Assembly: GCA_937930845.1 (NCBI GenBank)
Contig: CALHBJ010000001.1
Location: 682,001 to 746,000 of the forward strand
DNA from: an uncultured Rhizobiaceae group bacterium
GTDB lineage: Bacteria; Pseudomonadota; Alphaproteobacteria; Rhizobiales; Rhizobiaceae
DNA length: 64,000 bases
Reading direction: 5' to 3'
The notes beneath the pieces are model-generated. The model made no database searches. It saw nothing but the letters and a program-made list of their open reading frames with translations, and was not told where the DNA came from. The position numbers and the translations under genes were made by a program. This document shows positions 34,573-44,084 of this stretch, piece after piece (position 1 is the stretch's first letter; every line of letters starts with the position of its first letter).

Positions 34573-35927
34573 GGGTCGAAGTCGGGGTCTGGTTTGGTAT
34601 CAGGTTTAGAAGAGATTTTTGTCTGTCGCTCCAGCCCGGCTTTCAACCGCAAGGGCATGATATAGGGATCGAGGGCAGCGATGGAACGTTCCAGGGCACC
34701 TGTCATACCGGAAACGGTTTCAGACGCGGCAATTTTCATCGCTTCAAGGTCATTGCGATTGCGCAGCAAATGTAAAACGTGACTGGCCAACATTCTCTCA
34801 TCCCGGATCAGCCGGGCACCCCCTGCCTCCAGGAGTGCCTGATAGGTCTCGCGGAAGTTTTGCACGAACCGGCCTGACAGGATAGCCACACCGGCCACCG
34901 CCGGTTCAATGGGGTTCTGTCCCCCTTCGGATTTCAGCGACTTGCCCATGAACGCGATTTCACTTAGCCCAAGATACAGGCCCATTTCGCCGATGGTGTC
35001 GCCCAGAAAAATATCCGTTGTTGGTTCTATAGTGCCGCCGGAACTGCGGGTGACGACATTAAGTTGCGCACGTTCAAGCTGGCCTTTTACCACTGCCCCC
35101 CGGTCGGGGTGTCGCGGCACCAGAATTGTCAGCACATCCGGCACGTGCTGCTTCAGCATGGCATGCACCTGGGCTACGGAGTCCTCTTCGCCATCATGGG
35201 TACTTATCGCGATCCAGGTGGGCCTGCCGCCAATTTGCTGTTTCGTCCCGGCCAGCACTTCCTCATCGACAACCGGTTTGCCCACATCGATCTTCAAATT
35301 GCCAACAGCGGTTACCCATGGCGCGCCAAGGGCACGAAACCGCTCACGGTCCAATTCAGACTGCGCCATAATTTGCGACAACTGGCCAAATATGGCGCGT
35401 GACAGGCCCGGACGTTTCGACCAACGCTTGAACGAGCGGTCGGACATGCGCCCGTTGACCAGCAATTGGGGGACGTTGCGCTCAGCCAGTTCATCAATGA
35501 TAACCGGCCAGATTTCGGATTCGGCAAACAGCGCCAAATCCGGTTTCCAATGATCGAGAAACCGCCGAACAGCGCGCTTCATGTCCATGGGCACATATTG
35601 GTGGATGCTGCGCGCCGACAGGCGTTCTTCGGCAATATTGGCCGAGGTCACGGTTCCAGTGGTCAATACCAGATTGATACCAAAGCGTTCCATATGTTGA
35701 ATCAATGGCAGGATCGCCAGGGATTCACCAACACTGGCCGCATGCAGCCACACCAGTGGACCTGCCGGACGTTCCCAACTGGCATAGCCATATCGTTCGC
35801 CACGCCGTTCCCGGTCTTCTTTGCCGCGTCGCGCACGGGCGCGCAAAAAAGGGCCGGTGAAAGGATAGGCCAGCGATCCAAACCCGCGATAGAGCTTTAG
35901 CGTTGTATTCGTCCAGATGTCACTCAA
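34569..35927 (-). CDS. waaA: 3-deoxy-D-manno-octulosonic acid (Kdo) transferase WaaA/KdtA
   Basis: Membrane-anchored glycosyltransferase that adds Kdo from CMP-Kdo to lipid A precursor. The 452-residue product has the N-terminal part LYRGFGSLAYPFTGPFLRARARRGKEDRERRGERYG, WLHAASVGESLAILPLI with the catalytic Glu, LTTGTVTS, FAESEIWPVII and VPRHPDRG. The start is a TTG at 35927, preceded by GGCAGG five bases upstream; no ATG is available near the family start. The C-terminal tail after about residue 430 is charged and not conserved. It is followed by lpxK with a 4-base overlap. Confidence 0.94.
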   Translation of the reverse strand: MSDIWTNTTLKLYRGFGSLAYPFTGPFLRARARRGKEDRERRGERYGYASWERPAGPLVWLHAASVGESLAILPLIQHMERFGINLVLTTGTVTSANIAEERLSARSIHQYVPMDMKRAVRRFLDHWKPDLALFAESEIWPVIIDELAERNVPQLLVNGRMSDRSFKRWSKRPGLSRAIFGQLSQIMAQSELDRERFRALGAPWVTAVGNLKIDVGKPVVDEEVLAGTKQQIGGRPTWIAISTHDGEEDSVAQVHAMLKQHVPDVLTILVPRHPDRGAVVKGQLERAQLNVVTRSSGGTIEPTTDIFLGDTIGEMGLYLGLSEIAFMGKSLKSEGGQNPIEPAVAGVAILSGRFVQNFRETYQALLEAGGARLIRDERMLASHVLHLLRNRNDLEAMKIAASETVSGMTGALERSIAALDPYIMPLRLKAGLERQTKISSKPDTKPDPDFDP

Positions 35928-35988
35928 TTGAACCTGCCAAACCTGCGCTGTTGCCTGTGCGTTTCACTAGGTGCTGATTGCACCCAAA

Positions 35989-36213
35989 TCAGTCATTTTC
36001 AGGATCAAGAAGGCGATGAAGATGCACGATGAAATATCGCATATGTGCATTGTCCACCGTAGACTGGGCTTTTGCCTTCCATGCCACCCGGGCGGAAGCA
36101 AAATCGGGAAAAATTCCGACAACGTCCAAATCTTCCAGGTCGCGGAAAGTAATGCCATCAAGGCTTTCCAATTCGCCGCCAAAAACAAGGTGCAGGAGTT
36201 GAGTGTCTGCCAT
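35989..36213 (-). CDS. DUF4170 family small protein
   Basis: A 74-residue protein: LLHLVFGGELESL, DVVGIFPDFASARVAWKAKAQSTVDNAHMRYFIVHLHRLLDPE. This pattern, ending in MRYFIxHLHRLLDP, is that of the DUF4170 family found next to waaA and cysQ in Hyphomicrobiales. Function unknown. GAGAGG precedes ATG 36213. It lies between cysQ (upstream) and waaA (downstream) on the same strand, about 45 and 60 bases away. Confidence 0.86.
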   Translation of the reverse strand: MADTQLLHLVFGGELESLDGITFRDLEDLDVVGIFPDFASARVAWKAKAQSTVDNAHMRYFIVHLHRLLDPEND

Positions 36214-36257
36214 GGTGAAATATCCTCTCGCTTCGGCTCGTCGGTAAGCCGATATTT

Positions 36258-37067
36258 TTATCCGTTTGGGTTATTCATTGCCCGGCGCGCCAGATCAAGC
36301 GTTTCCTGCTCTTGCCCCTTGTGGCCCGCCACAAGAGTTCCGTGCCGGACATCGGCACAATTATACAATAGCGTATCCCCGCTTATGTCACTCAACATGC
36401 CGCCAGCTTCACGAACGATAATATCGGCGGCGGCCAGATCCCAATCCTTGGCGCTGGGGCGCGCCAGAGCCATGTGCAGACGGCCATCTGCAACCATGGC
36501 AATACGGTAAGCAAGAGAGGGAATGAACGGGGAAACCTGGAACGTCTTGTCCAACTGGGTGTCAAGATCGCTGCCCAATTTGCGCGATGCGGCGACTGAA
36601 ATGGGCCGGTCTTTCGTCATCCGTTCAGCCTGGATCCCCTGCCCGTTGCAGCGCCCGCCAGCGCCCAATGAGGCGTCGAAGGTTTCTTGCAGTGCAGGGC
36701 ATTCCAAAACGCCGACTATGGGACGGTTGTTTTCAATAATGGCGATGCTCACACACCATTGTTTGCTGCCCTGGATAAAACCGCGGGTGCCGTCGATGGG
36801 GTCCACAACGAAAGTACGGTCGCGGGCTATACGGCTCTTGTCGTCGGCAGTTTCCTCAGACAGCCATCCATAGTCCGGGCGGGCCGCCAACAGCTTTTCT
36901 TTCAAAAACGTGTCAACGGCATAGTCAGCCTCGGTGACGGGGGATTGCCCTTCTTTCATCCACACCTGCGGGTCTTTGCCAAAATATCGCAATGCCAGCG
37001 CACCGGCTTCCTGGGCCAGGTCGCGGATCAGCGCCAAATCTGCCGAGAATGAACTAGTTTCCGGCAA
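36258..37067 (-). CDS. cysQ: 3'(2'),5'-bisphosphate nucleotidase CysQ / inositol monophosphatase family
   Basis: Mg-dependent phosphatase of the inositol monophosphatase superfamily, 269 residues. Motifs: the metal-binding Glu region SPVTEADYAVD, LSEET, the DPIDGTRGFIQG core, and AKDWDLAAADIIVREAGG near the C-terminus. The IDGTRGFI form and CysQ-like context suggest hydrolysis of 3'-phosphoadenosine 5'-phosphate, though inositol or other sugar phosphates cannot be excluded. The start is a TTG at 37067 with GGAGG eight bases upstream; it lies inside the end of pmbA, a 14-base overlap, so translation is probably coupled. Confidence 0.88.
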   Translation of the reverse strand: MPETSSFSADLALIRDLAQEAGALALRYFGKDPQVWMKEGQSPVTEADYAVDTFLKEKLLAARPDYGWLSEETADDKSRIARDRTFVVDPIDGTRGFIQGSKQWCVSIAIIENNRPIVGVLECPALQETFDASLGAGGRCNGQGIQAERMTKDRPISVAASRKLGSDLDTQLDKTFQVSPFIPSLAYRIAMVADGRLHMALARPSAKDWDLAAADIIVREAGGMLSDISGDTLLYNCADVRHGTLVAGHKGQEQETLDLARRAMNNPNG

Positions 37068-38409
37068 TCGTCATTCCTCCCACCACAATGGATGGCGCGC
37101 TGGTTGAGCCTTCATCATCCACATCATCTGCCGGTTGCATATTGGCGAACATGTCCTGGAGCTTGCTGGCAATTGTGATTGCCCCCACCGGGTGGGTTAT
37201 CTTGCCATTTTCAATGCGAAAACCGCTGGCGCCGCGCGAATAGGCACCGGTCACCAGGTCAACCCCCTGGCCAATCAGTTGGGTGACCAATATGCCGTTC
37301 TCGATGTCGCCAATATGATCCTGCTGGCTTCGCATTCCCGGCAACAATCGAACATTTGAGGCCGATGGCATGGCGCTGTTGCCCGACCGTGCGGCACGCC
37401 CGTTGGTCTTCAGTCCCAATTCCCGTGCAGAGGCACTGTCCAGCAACCAGTTCGACAAAACGCCATTGCGCACAATATCCAGTTCTGTGCATTCAACACC
37501 TTCCCCGTCAAAGGGGCGCGAGGCGAGGCCGCGCGGGCGAAGCGGATCATCGATGATAGTGATGTTATCGGGCGCAATCGACTGCTCAAGATTGTTGCGC
37601 AAAAAGGAAGTTTTCCGGGCAATCGATGCGCCATTAGCTGCACCGAGTATGTGCCCCACCAGTGACTTCGCCACCCGCGGCTCGAACACAATTGTCCCCT
37701 GCCCGGTGGGCATTTGCTTTTGCCCAAGGCTGGCGACGGCGCGCTGACCGGCACGTTGACCAATATCTTGGGCGGAACGCAAATCTTCCAGATGCCGGGC
37801 GGCGGAGAAATCATAGTCGCGCTCCATGCCCGTGCCTTCACCGGCGATGGCGGTAACGGAAAGAGCGTAACGCGAAGTTTCATAGGCACCGACAAAGCCG
37901 CCGCTGGTGACCAGAACAAGTGCCGCGCGGGTTTGGGAAAAACCGCTGCCACCGCTGCGCGACACACCATCGACGGCCAGTGCTGCTGCTTCGCTTGCAA
38001 GCGCTTGCTCGCGCATTGTGCCAAAATCCACCGGGTCAGCATCGCTTAAGTCAAGATCTTGAATTTGGGTGACCATTTCATCGCTGTTGGCGAGGCCGGA
38101 AAATTCATTAGCAGGTGACACCCGCGCCATTGCCACGGCGCGCTCGGCCAGGGTGTGGACATCGGCATGAATATTGGAAGAAACGCTGGCAATCTTCTGG
38201 CCGATGAACACCCGCAGCGAAAAGGAATTGGTTTCCGCCCCTTCCGATTCCTCGACCTTACCGTTGCGTATATCCACGCCGGTGGATTGTGACCTGCTCA
38301 TGCGCACATCGGCAGCGTCCGCACCTGCGGCCAGTGCGGCTTCAACAAGACGAGAACCGGCATCTGTGAGGCTGCTAAGCGCTGTTACATCGGCGTTAAC
38401 GCGGGTCAT
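37054..38409 (-). CDS. pmbA: PmbA/TldE metalloprotease-family protein
   Basis: A 451-residue member of the TldD/PmbA (U62) family. N-terminal segment AALAAGADAADVRMSRSQSTGVDIRNGKVEESEGAE, middle EPRVAKSLVGHILGAANG, and the C-terminal SASARELGLKTNGRAARSG and GAYSRGASGFRIENGKITHPVGAITIA are all family hallmarks. PmbA acts with TldD to degrade or mature peptides in the cytoplasm. In E. coli the metal site is on TldD, not PmbA; I see no HExxxH here, consistent with the PmbA side. AAGG lies six bases before ATG 38409. First gene of pmbA - cysQ - DUF4170 - waaA - lpxK. Confidence 0.92.
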   Translation of the reverse strand: MTRVNADVTALSSLTDAGSRLVEAALAAGADAADVRMSRSQSTGVDIRNGKVEESEGAETNSFSLRVFIGQKIASVSSNIHADVHTLAERAVAMARVSPANEFSGLANSDEMVTQIQDLDLSDADPVDFGTMREQALASEAAALAVDGVSRSGGSGFSQTRAALVLVTSGGFVGAYETSRYALSVTAIAGEGTGMERDYDFSAARHLEDLRSAQDIGQRAGQRAVASLGQKQMPTGQGTIVFEPRVAKSLVGHILGAANGASIARKTSFLRNNLEQSIAPDNITIIDDPLRPRGLASRPFDGEGVECTELDIVRNGVLSNWLLDSASARELGLKTNGRAARSGNSAMPSASNVRLLPGMRSQQDHIGDIENGILVTQLIGQGVDLVTGAYSRGASGFRIENGKITHPVGAITIASKLQDMFANMQPADDVDDEGSTSAPSIVVGGMTIAGN

Positions 38410-38536
38410 ATTTGCCTTAAATGTTGGTTGGACGACACGGGTGGAGCTTGCTTTCCCTTAGGCTGAACCCGGCATAATCACAACAGGGCAAAATGGCGTT
38501 CGCATCGGGTGTGCAAGGTGCTATGGTTTGGCATGA

Positions 38537-40384
38537 TTGACCGCTGATTGGATTTCCTGGGCATTGGCTAGCGAAGCAAACATTTTTGTCGACGCGGTTG
38601 TGTTGCTGGGTGGTGCTGTTGTGGCTGCCCCTCTCTTCAAACGCATCGGGCTTGGCACGGTGCTGGGTTATCTGTTTTTGGGCATCCTGCTCGGCCCGGT
38701 TTTCAACTATATCAGCGAGGGCGAAAGTGTTCTGCATGTGGCTGAAATCGGTATTGTGCTTCTGCTGTTCATCGTGGGGCTCGAACTGAAACCGGCGCGC
38801 CTTTGGGAAATGCGCAAGGAAATATTCGGTCTGGGCACATTGCAGGTATGCGTGACCGGCATCGTGTTGGCGATCATTGCCAATGCTATTTATTTTTCGT
38901 GGGCGGCTGCCGTGATTGTGGGTTTTGGTCTGGCGCTGTCGTCAACGGCATTTGCGCTGCAATTGCTGGAGGACAGCGGCGGCGACCGGATGAGTTATGG
39001 CAAGCGGGCTTTCAGCATCCTGTTGTTTCAAGACCTTGCCATCGCGCCTCTGTTGGTGGCTGTTCCCCTGTTGGCTGCTGGGTCCATGGATTTTTCAACC
39101 GCTGGTCTGGGCAAAACCGGGCTGGCCTTTGCCAGCATTGCGGCACTTGTTCTCATTGGTCGCTATGCGCTCAATCCCATGTTCAACATTATCGCCAGCA
39201 CAGGCGCGCGCGAGGCCATGATTGCGGCTGCACTTTTTGTGGTGATCGGCTCAGCCGTACTCATGCAGGCCACTGGCCTGTCCATGGCCATGGGGGCCTT
39301 CATCGCAGGGGTGATGTTGGCAGAATCCAGTTATCGCCATGAACTGGAAGCGGATATCGAACCGTTTCGCGGCATATTCCTGGGGCTGTTTTTCATCGCC
39401 GTGGGCCTTTCCGTCGATTTGGCATTTGTGTGGCAATATATTTACTACATTCTGGCGCTCACACCGCTGACAATCGGCATCAAGGCTGTGTTCCTATACG
39501 GCCTTGCCCGCTGGTTTGGCTCTTCCCACAATGACAGTACCCGCATTGCCTTCTTGCTGCCGCAACATGGGGAATTTGGTTTTGTCTTGTTTTCCACCGC
39601 CGCCAGTGTTGCCTTACTTTCAGCCGAAGAGGCCTCGTTTTTGATCGCCTGTGTCACATTCTCAATGGCGTTGACGCCGATTTGCGTGTGGATTGGCGAC
39701 CGGCTGGTGCACCACGCAGGGCCGGAGGAGATGGAGGAAGACTTTGAGGGTGCCGGATCCCATGTGCTCATGGTTGGGTTTTCGCGGATGGGGCAAATTG
39801 CATCGCAGACATTGCTGGCCGGTGGCTCGGATGTGACCGTGATCGACAATGATGCAGCGCGCATTCGCCAGGCGCAAAGTTTTGGTTTTCGCATTTATTT
39901 TGGCGATGGTCGGCGCAAGGATGTGTTGCGGGCAGCGGGTATCGACAAAGCCCATGTGATTGCCGTTTGCACCCACAACAAAGACATAACAACCCAGATT
40001 GTGAACATGATCGCCGACGATTATCCAAACAAGCATATCTATGCCCGGTCCTATGATCGGGGCCATTCGCTGGAATTGTTGGAACGCAGTCAGGTGAAAG
40101 AGTTTCGCGAGACATTTGAATCCGCGCTTGTCATGGGGAGATCCCTGCTGGAAGCGATTGGGCACACCCATGAAGACGCCCAGATGATTGTGGATGATGT
40201 GCGCCTGCGTGACAGCGAGCGGCTGAAAATGCAATTCAAAGACGGGATGTTGGCAGGCCGCGAAAACCTGCATTCCAAACCTGTGCCAGAACCGTTGATC
40301 AAACCGCGCCAGACCGCCCCTCAGTCAGAGCAATCTCCTGCTCCCTCAGCGGTGGTAGATGTGGCGGGCGATCCTAAATCATGA
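38537..40384 (+). CDS. Kef-type CPA2 potassium/proton antiporter with RCK domain
   Basis: A 615-residue monovalent cation:proton antiporter of the KefB/KefC type. About 12 membrane helices span residues 15-385 (FKRIGLGTVLGYLFLGILLGP, LLLFIVGLELKP, FALQLLEDSGGDRMSYGKRAFSILLFQDLAIAPLL), then a TrkA-N/RCK domain (about 400-520, HVLMVGFSRMGQIASQTLL, VIDNDAARI, FGDGRRKDVLRAAGI) and a disordered C-terminal tail. Kef systems release K+ and acidify the cytoplasm during electrophile stress. The start is uncertain: the frame opens directly after a TGA with a TTG at 38537 and has no convincing ribosome-binding site. MATE follows with an ATGA overlap. Confidence 0.9.
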   Translation: MTADWISWALASEANIFVDAVVLLGGAVVAAPLFKRIGLGTVLGYLFLGILLGPVFNYISEGESVLHVAEIGIVLLLFIVGLELKPARLWEMRKEIFGLGTLQVCVTGIVLAIIANAIYFSWAAAVIVGFGLALSSTAFALQLLEDSGGDRMSYGKRAFSILLFQDLAIAPLLVAVPLLAAGSMDFSTAGLGKTGLAFASIAALVLIGRYALNPMFNIIASTGAREAMIAAALFVVIGSAVLMQATGLSMAMGAFIAGVMLAESSYRHELEADIEPFRGIFLGLFFIAVGLSVDLAFVWQYIYYILALTPLTIGIKAVFLYGLARWFGSSHNDSTRIAFLLPQHGEFGFVLFSTAASVALLSAEEASFLIACVTFSMALTPICVWIGDRLVHHAGPEEMEEDFEGAGSHVLMVGFSRMGQIASQTLLAGGSDVTVIDNDAARIRQAQSFGFRIYFGDGRRKDVLRAAGIDKAHVIAVCTHNKDITTQIVNMIADDYPNKHIYARSYDRGHSLELLERSQVKEFRETFESALVMGRSLLEAIGHTHEDAQMIVDDVRLRDSERLKMQFKDGMLAGRENLHSKPVPEPLIKPRQTAPQSEQSPAPSAVVDVAGDPKS

Positions 40385-41847
40385 CGGGCAAAAAACCCGC
40401 TCAAAACGCCGAAAGCGGCGCGTTTACCCATGGCAGCACCATGCGCCATGTGGTGGTGATGACGGCCACATCCTCGGTCGGTCTGGTTTCTATTTTTGCC
40501 GTCGATGCACTCAATTTGTTCTACATTTCCCTGCTGGGGCAACAGGAATTGGCAGCGGCCATAGGCTATGCGGCAACAATTATGTTCTTCTCGGTGTCGA
40601 TCTGCATTGGCATCAGCATTGCAGCGGCCGCCCTTGTGGGTCGCGCCCTGGGCGCAAAGGAAGCCGAAAGAGCCAGATCACTGGCAACCGCGTCGCTGAT
40701 TTATCTGTTCGTTGCCACGTCGATTATTGCTGCCGTTGTCTATCCGTTTTTGCCCGCCTTACTGGCCCTGTTGGGGGCGAAGGGCGAGACACTGGAACTG
40801 GCGGTGGGCTTCATGCGCATTGTGGTGCCTTCCATTCCGTTGCTGGGTCTTGGCATGTGTCTTGGTGCCCTGTTGCGCGCCAAGGGAGACCCGCGCCGCG
40901 CCATGTTTGTCACCCTTTCCGGTGGCGCGTGTGCACTTGTGTTGGATCCGATCTTCATCTTTTGGCTGGACATGGGCATTGATGGGGCCGCTACGGCTAC
41001 TGTTGGTGTGCGGGTCGTGTTGGTGATGGTCGGCTTCTGGGGAGTCCATCGTGTACACAAGATGTTGGGGCCGGTATCACTTCCGCTGCTGGCGAGCCAA
41101 TTGCGCCTGTTCCTCACCATCGCTGTGCCCGCCACCGCCACCCAATTGGCCACACCCGTGGGCAACGCCTATGTGACCGCCTCCATTGCGGAATTCGGTG
41201 ATGATGCCGTTGCGGGCTGGGCCATCATCGGGCGTCTGCTGCCCGTGGCATTTGGTGTGATTTTCTCACTGTCGGGTTCGGTTGGTCCGATCATGAGCCA
41301 AAATTACGGTGCAAATCGTAAGGACCGTGTATTGCAGACCCTGCGCGACGCGCTCAAATTCACGCTGATATATTGCCTCGCCATTTGGATATTGTTGGCG
41401 ATGACCAGCCATTGGATCGTGCAATTGTTTGGGGCGACCGGTGAAGCGGCAGAATTGGTTGAGGTATTTTGCCTGTTTGTGGCGGGCAGTTTCCTGTTCA
41501 ATGGCGCCCTGTTTGTTGCCAATGCAGCCTTCAACAATCTGGGTTTTCCGCTTTGGGCAACCCTGATGAATTGGGGGCGCGCCACGCTGGGCATCATACC
41601 TTTTGTGGCCGTGGGCAAAACATTTGGCGCATCCGGCGTGCTCATTGGCTGGGGGCTTGGGGCCGTGGCGTTTGGACTGGCCGCCACCTATTTGGCTTTT
41701 AGGTGCATTCGCAGCCTGCCCGATGAAATCGACCGCTCGCAGCCGCGCATTCCCGCAGTCGCCGGGCCGGAAAGCCCGGCCTTTTCGTCGGGACGGGCAG
41801 CCCTTGGCACGATCACCGGCAAGGGTGAAGACCGCACAGATGTTTAG
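40381..41847 (+). CDS. MATE family multidrug/cation efflux transporter
   Basis: A 488-residue membrane protein with 12 helices and the two-fold repeat of MATE exporters. Visible family features are AVDALNLFYISLLGQQELAAAIGYAATIMFF in repeat 1, RALGAKEAERARSLATASL, and in repeat 2 VGNAYVTASIAEFGDDAVAGWAIIGRLLPVAFGVIFSLSGSVGPIMSQNYGA. The C-terminus carries about 40 extra residues (from DEIDRSQPRI) that look disordered; a terminator-like hairpin lies within this part of the gene. Its ATG overlaps the Kef stop by four bases, so both transporters form an operon. Substrates are unknown. Confidence 0.92.
   Translation: MTGKKPAQNAESGAFTHGSTMRHVVVMTATSSVGLVSIFAVDALNLFYISLLGQQELAAAIGYAATIMFFSVSICIGISIAAAALVGRALGAKEAERARSLATASLIYLFVATSIIAAVVYPFLPALLALLGAKGETLELAVGFMRIVVPSIPLLGLGMCLGALLRAKGDPRRAMFVTLSGGACALVLDPIFIFWLDMGIDGAATATVGVRVVLVMVGFWGVHRVHKMLGPVSLPLLASQLRLFLTIAVPATATQLATPVGNAYVTASIAEFGDDAVAGWAIIGRLLPVAFGVIFSLSGSVGPIMSQNYGANRKDRVLQTLRDALKFTLIYCLAIWILLAMTSHWIVQLFGATGEAAELVEVFCLFVAGSFLFNGALFVANAAFNNLGFPLWATLMNWGRATLGIIPFVAVGKTFGASGVLIGWGLGAVAFGLAATYLAFRCIRSLPDEIDRSQPRIPAVAGPESPAFSSGRAALGTITGKGEDRTDV
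41761..41784 (+). terminator. Terminator-like hairpin inside the 3' end of the MATE gene
   Basis: GCCGGGC (41761-41767) and GCCCGGC (41774-41780) form a perfect 7-bp stem with loop CGGAAA, followed by CTTTTC. It lies about 70 bases before the stop codon. It has the form of a weak intrinsic terminator, and may end some transcripts before the stop or simply reflect codon choice in the non-conserved tail. Confidence 0.35.
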
Positions 41848-41895
41848 TGCGCCACGCGCTCCTGGAAGTTTTCAGGCGCGTCAACGCAGCATACC

Positions 41896-42747
41896 TTAGT
41901 TGGGCTGACCTGCCCCGTGCGCATCCAGCATCTTGGTAACATCCCGTTTGACCTGATCAACCGTCCCGGAAGTTTCGGCAAGGATTGATTCGGCCTTCAA
42001 GAAATCCAGCACACCAATGCCTTTAACGGGAGGTACAATGAAAAGGTCTGGCGGGTGCAATTGCAATTTTAGCTTCGTAGCCGCCTGCATCATCAACTGG
42101 CTGGCACCCGACAGGGCCTCAATGCGGGAAGGCTCTGCACTTTGAGATTTTTTGGGGCCACCCACCACATCAACGGCAATGACGTAATCGGCTTTTCCCT
42201 TCAGCAATTCCCAGGGCACAGAATTCAGGATCCCTCCATCCACCAGCGCCCTTCCCTGCCAGGGGACAGCGCGAAATATCGCTGGCAAAGCAATGGACGC
42301 GCCGATGGCGTGGCGCAGATTACCGCTCTCGAACACAACTTCATCCTGCGCATAAAAATCTGTGGCAACGATCTGTAACGGGATCTGTAATTCTTCGAAT
42401 GTTTCCACCACATCGTGATGCAAAAAAGCACCCACCGCCCGCACGGCATCGATGTTGCCCAACAGAGTTCTGGGGCGATTGAACAATCCGCTTATGGAGT
42501 CCGGTCGCATTCTCCAAAACCGGCTGGCAACTTCTGAAGGGCGGCTGAATATATCCAGCGTATGGTCTTGTATCTGTTTCCAGTCCAGACCGCTGGCATA
42601 GCCTGATCCGATCATCGAACCAATGGAACTGCCACTCATGGCCGATGGCCTCAAACCCAACTCATCGAGTGCTCGCAGCACATGAATATGCGCCAGCCCT
42701 CGCGCCCCGCCACCGCCGAGCGCAAGTGCAATCGTTGGATCGCTCAT
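41896..42747 (-). CDS. Patatin-like phospholipase (RssA/YchK-like)
   Basis: A 283-residue serine hydrolase of the patatin family. The oxyanion-hole loop GGGGARG (11-17), the nucleophile elbow GSSIG (Ser41) and the catalytic Asp in DGGILNSVP give the complete Ser-Asp dyad. No signal peptide, so a cytoplasmic or membrane-surface lipid acyl hydrolase is expected. Its ATG overlaps the stop of the upstream M16-like gene by four bases, forming a three-gene operon with the two M16 proteins. It is convergent with the MATE gene. Confidence 0.91.
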   Translation of the reverse strand: MSDPTIALALGGGGARGLAHIHVLRALDELGLRPSAMSGSSIGSMIGSGYASGLDWKQIQDHTLDIFSRPSEVASRFWRMRPDSISGLFNRPRTLLGNIDAVRAVGAFLHHDVVETFEELQIPLQIVATDFYAQDEVVFESGNLRHAIGASIALPAIFRAVPWQGRALVDGGILNSVPWELLKGKADYVIAVDVVGGPKKSQSAEPSRIEALSGASQLMMQAATKLKLQLHPPDLFIVPPVKGIGVLDFLKAESILAETSGTVDQVKRDVTKMLDAHGAGQPN

Positions 42748-44081
42748 CCCTGCGGCTTCCCAACTGTAATCACCGTTGGTTCCGAAGCCAGCAATCGTGC
42801 CGCGACACGCTTGACGTCCTCAAGGGTCACGGCATCGAGATATTCATCGCGCTTATCGATGTAATCAATGCCAAGATCAGCGCTTTGAATCGCCACAAGA
42901 ACACCGGCAATCTTCGCCGATGTGTCGAGATTGGAAATGGCATAGGATCCCTTGATGTAGCGTCTGGCTTTATCAAGTTCTTCTGCCGTTGGCCCTTCTG
43001 CGGCCATGCGTTCAACTTCTGCCCGCAATACTTCAAGCGCCGTATTGGCTCGTTCAGCGCGTGTGGCGGTGCCAACGCCCGTGAAACCTGAATAATCATA
43101 GGTGGCAAGATAGGAATATACGCCATAGGCCAGTCCGCGCTTTTCACGAACCTCTTCGTAAAGACGCGAAGAAAACGAGCCGCCGCCTAAAACATAATTC
43201 ATCAAATAAGCGGCAAAGAAATCCTTGTCGTCGCGTTTGAGGCCCGGATAGGCAAGTCTGATGTTTGTCTGAGGGGTTTCGAAATCGATCTGTATTTTCT
43301 TTCCCGTGGCAACCTTCCATTCCGGCACGGGCGTTAGCTTGGCTTTCTTGGGCAGATCTCCAAACACACGATCAAGCACCTTTGACAATTCGTCCGGGCT
43401 GATGGCCCCAACAACGCCGATAACCAGATTGTCTTTTGCAAAAACCCGCTTGCGATAGTCTTCAAGATCAGTGCCGGTGAGACCTTCCATTGTTTCAATC
43501 GTTCCATTGGCGGCACGGCTGTAGGGGTGGTCTGCAAACAGGTTTTCGCGCAACGCCTTTGAGGCAATGGCCTGGGGGTTAGTTGCTTCTGCGCGCAGTC
43601 CGTTCAGTCGCGATGCCTTCATGCGGCCCACCGGCTCTGCGTCAAACCGGGGTTTGTTGAGCATCAATGTCAGCAATTCAAACGACCGCTCGGCATCTGG
43701 CTTCAACACCTGTACCGACCCAGAAAAACTGTCCGTGCCAGCAGAGAAGGAATATTTCATGCCGTTGTCATCAAGCGCTTCCTGAAACGCCAGGCTTTTT
43801 ATGTCACCGGCTCCCTCGTCCAGCGTGTTGGTGAGCAATTTGGCTGTGCCTTCCTTGCCCGGTGCGTCTTGGGTCGTGCCGCCCTTAAATGAATAAGAAA
43901 TTGCGATCAGCGGCACCGTATAGTCTTCGACAAGCAGCGCTTTTACGCCTTTGGAACTGACAATTGTTTTCATGTCCACGGCATAAGCAGCCGGTGCAAC
44001 GACCAAAAAAGCGGTGGCAAGCGCCAGGCGGGCAAATGCCTTGCCCGCCGATTTTAAGTTGATCAGATCAAGAGTTTTCAT
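42744..44081 (-). CDS. M16-family peptidase homologue lacking the zinc motif, exported
   Basis: A 445-residue protein with a signal peptide (ARLALATAFLVVAPAAYA) and the two-domain M16 fold. The HxxEH zinc motif is missing: where active members have GxAHFLEH this one has EGTAKLLTNTLDEGAG. The C-terminal M16 half is well kept, with GFTGVG, REKRGLAYGVYSYL and GGGSFSSRLYEEVREKRG. It is the second of two adjacent M16 genes; such inactive/active pairs form heterodimers in which this subunit supplies the Arg/Tyr substrate-binding residues. It starts 3 bases after its active partner and overlaps the patatin gene. Confidence 0.9.
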   Translation of the reverse strand: MKTLDLINLKSAGKAFARLALATAFLVVAPAAYAVDMKTIVSSKGVKALLVEDYTVPLIAISYSFKGGTTQDAPGKEGTAKLLTNTLDEGAGDIKSLAFQEALDDNGMKYSFSAGTDSFSGSVQVLKPDAERSFELLTLMLNKPRFDAEPVGRMKASRLNGLRAEATNPQAIASKALRENLFADHPYSRAANGTIETMEGLTGTDLEDYRKRVFAKDNLVIGVVGAISPDELSKVLDRVFGDLPKKAKLTPVPEWKVATGKKIQIDFETPQTNIRLAYPGLKRDDKDFFAAYLMNYVLGGGSFSSRLYEEVREKRGLAYGVYSYLATYDYSGFTGVGTATRAERANTALEVLRAEVERMAAEGPTAEELDKARRYIKGSYAISNLDTSAKIAGVLVAIQSADLGIDYIDKRDEYLDAVTLEDVKRVAARLLASEPTVITVGKPQG

Positions 44082-44084
44082 GGG

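Noticed and set aside
41848-41895. Imperfect hairpin ACGCG...CGCGT between the MATE and patatin genes as a bidirectional terminator
   Set aside because: The stem has a two-base bulge and there is no T-run on either strand, so it was not listed as a terminator.
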